From Haloarcula mannanilytica (lineage in GTDB: Archaea; Halobacteriota; Halobacteria; Halobacteriales; Haloarculaceae), in NCBI RefSeq assembly GCF_005406125.1, contig NZ_BIXZ01000009.1:62001-126000 (forward strand): a DNA stretch of 64,000 nt. Direction: 5' to 3'. Each line of letters opens with the position of its first letter. Within the stretch, counting starts at the first letter, position 1. The position numbers and the translations under genes were made by a program. Under the pieces are notes generated by a model, which was not told where the DNA came from, did not search any database, and was given only the letters and a program-made list of their open reading frames with translations. Below are positions 62,998 through 64,000 of the stretch, piece after piece.

Positions 62998-63593
62998 ATG
63001 AGTGAGGATCCAGTCACTGTCGACGAACTCGCCGAGAAAGCCGACGAGTATCTGCACGAAGCCTCACTCACACCGGAAGAATACGAAGCCCTGAAACAGA
63101 GTGTTGCGGAGCTCACGCCGATCTTCTCAGCTAAGAATTCGCACTTTGTCCTCGGCAGCTACGGGAAACATGAAATCCGTCGTCTCCAGCTCGTAAAAGA
63201 TCGTCTCAACCGACAGCCCGGTGCGTACGCGTTTCTGATGGTCGACATTCGAAGCGAGTTGACGAATACCTACCTCAAGTTCCGGCTGCTCGCCGATCAC
63301 ACAGACGTCATCGTGGGCGTCACCGAACACGCTCAGGGCTGCTTCCTCGTCGAGCAGGGCTACTTCACAGCCCTAGAGGAGTACTTCGCGAAGACGCACG
63401 TGTTCAAACGCGAGTACAACACGATAGATGCGGACGCGATCGACACGAACGTAGCCGTCGAGAGTCCTACAGTGGAATGCAGACCGCGATCTTCGAGATG
63501 CTCAACGATGCTAGGCGTCTCTGCCGGTGGACGACTGAGAACGACCTCGTCGAGTGTACCGAGGCTCTCGTGAGTGATCAGGAATACCCGTAG
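62998..63593 (+). pseudogene. Frameshifted haloarchaeal protein (DUF7509-like)
   Basis: ATG 62998 reads MSEDPVTVDELAEKADEYLH and continues with FVLGSYGKHEIRRLQLVKDR, AFLMVDIRSELTNTYLKFRL and DVIVGVTEHAQGCFLVEQGY, a nucleoside-deoxyribosyltransferase-like or TIR-like alpha/beta pattern (DUF7509-like from memory). Near 63467 the frame turns into Arg/Ser-rich noise, while another frame continues plausibly with YSGMQTAIFEMLNDARRLCR, WTTENDLVECTEALVSD to TAG at 63591-63593. A one-base frameshift, real or sequencing error, is the simplest reading; no slippery heptamer is evident. Confidence 0.6.
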
Positions 63594-64000
63594 ACAGAGA
63601 CGAATCGGTTACTCCCACCCCCGACGTTTCTGTCGTTTCTCCACGAAATCCTGTTCACCGATGGCCCAGACAACGAATGAACTCGAACAGGAAGACATCC
63701 CCCGTTTTCGAGTAGTAAGTGCGGGGTGAATCCGTGCAAGATTGGGTCTTCGAACCACGAACCCTTACGCGATAAGTAGCCCACTGAAGAGCGATTGCAA
63801 ATGCTCGTAAATGAAATTTCGTTTAAATGCTGTCAGACACTCCACTATTGCCAGTAAAATCGGAGGACAAGACGCTATTTGATGAAATTGGCAACGGTGG
63901 TCCTGATAGTAACTAGTCGGATTGATTAGAACAAGGAAGTTACTGGCAACACCGGAGAGGGTACTGGAGAAACTGGCACTGACGGTTGCGCGGTTACTGG
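63594..64000. other. Right-edge region without a credible gene
   Basis: 407 bp with no complete gene. AT-rich DNA at 63795-63835 has a repeated AAATGCT (about 63800 and 63825) and GAAATTTC. TTGCCAGTAA (63848-63857) and TTACTGGCAA (63940-63949) form a 10-bp inverted repeat. The last 60 bp repeat ACTGG several times; on the minus strand this is an open Pro/Val-rich frame (VTAQPSVPVSPVPSPVLPVT) that may be the end of a gene lying outside the window. Confidence 0.4.

Noticed and set aside
63739-63771. tRNA-like segment (GGTTCGAAGACCC on the minus strand)
   Set aside because: Resembles a T-arm sequence at first sight, but stem pairing fails and no acceptor or anticodon stems can be drawn.
1-64000. 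Insertion sequences or transposases
   Set aside because: No transposase motifs (DDE, HUH, OrfB zinc fingers) or IS-type terminal repeats were recognised; the dispersed palindromes lack any evidence of target duplication.

Overview
The window looks like a haloarchaeon (class Halobacteria). Its proteins are GC-rich and strongly acidic. It carries two archaeal transcription factor B genes (one cut by the left edge), leaderless starts with TATA-like boxes about 27 bp upstream, Tat signal peptides ending in a lipobox, halocyanin-type cupredoxins and many small zinc-ribbon proteins typical of haloarchaeal megaplasmids. No rRNA, tRNA, ribosomal-protein or other chromosomal core cluster was seen, so a megaplasmid or a large integrated conjugative element is likely. 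This is inference from content.

Region 1 (1-19.6 kb) is a metal-homeostasis and redox island. It has a four-gene minus-strand operon (Zn/Cd/Pb P1B-ATPase, small membrane protein, CDF exporter, SpoIIAA-like protein). Next comes an iron-uptake-like group: two tandem P19/Tp34-like lipoproteins separated by a 28-residue membrane micropeptide, a DyP/EfeB-like protein with an altered GxxDG motif, and an ICMT-like methyltransferase. Last is a copper-protein group: halocyanin, ZIP transporter with an extracytoplasmic domain, two-domain multicopper oxidase, and a DtxR-family regulator. Several HTH plus membrane-protein pairs lie between.

Region 2 (19.7-33.5 kb) starts with a histone-fold protein and exonuclease VII (xseA with a C-terminal membrane anchor, then xseB). 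A tightly packed plus-strand operon follows that resembles a type IV secretion/conjugation machine: VirB2-like pilin candidate, large glycosylatable surface protein, Tat lipoprotein, VirB6-like polytopic protein, PrgI/VirB4-N-like protein, VirB4 ATPase, and a 1436-residue VirD4/TraG-like coupling protein. The coupling protein carries a nuclease-like domain and a primase-type winged helix at its C-terminus. No relaxase was recognised.

Region 3 (33.5-64 kb) is plasmid backbone and accessory DNA. It holds a possible replication or regulatory region with five copies of an 11-bp repeat next to an AEP-primase-like gene, VapBC, an OB-fold ssDNA-binding protein behind a hairpin-rich GC-rich tract, a CARF-like regulator, a complete TFB, a second P1B-ATPase with a 16-bp palindrome in its upstream region, an ArdC-like anti-restriction protein, an AbiE-like toxin-antitoxin pair and about twenty small conserved haloarchaeal proteins.

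The most unusual signal is a pair of dispersed sequence families confined to regions 2-3. (i) At least 16 copies of a T-rich tract followed by a GC hairpin lie 4-80 nt before plus-strand genes. Stem sequences change with compensation while the loop keeps a GRGGGTG-like core. In many copies the 5' C strand can pair with either of two G runs. (ii) Seven copies of an interrupted palindrome TTAACCAAC-N22-24-GTTGGTTAA occupy intergenic gaps, four of them (perhaps five) directly followed by a hairpin copy. Together they look like an element-wide regulatory code that I do not recognise.
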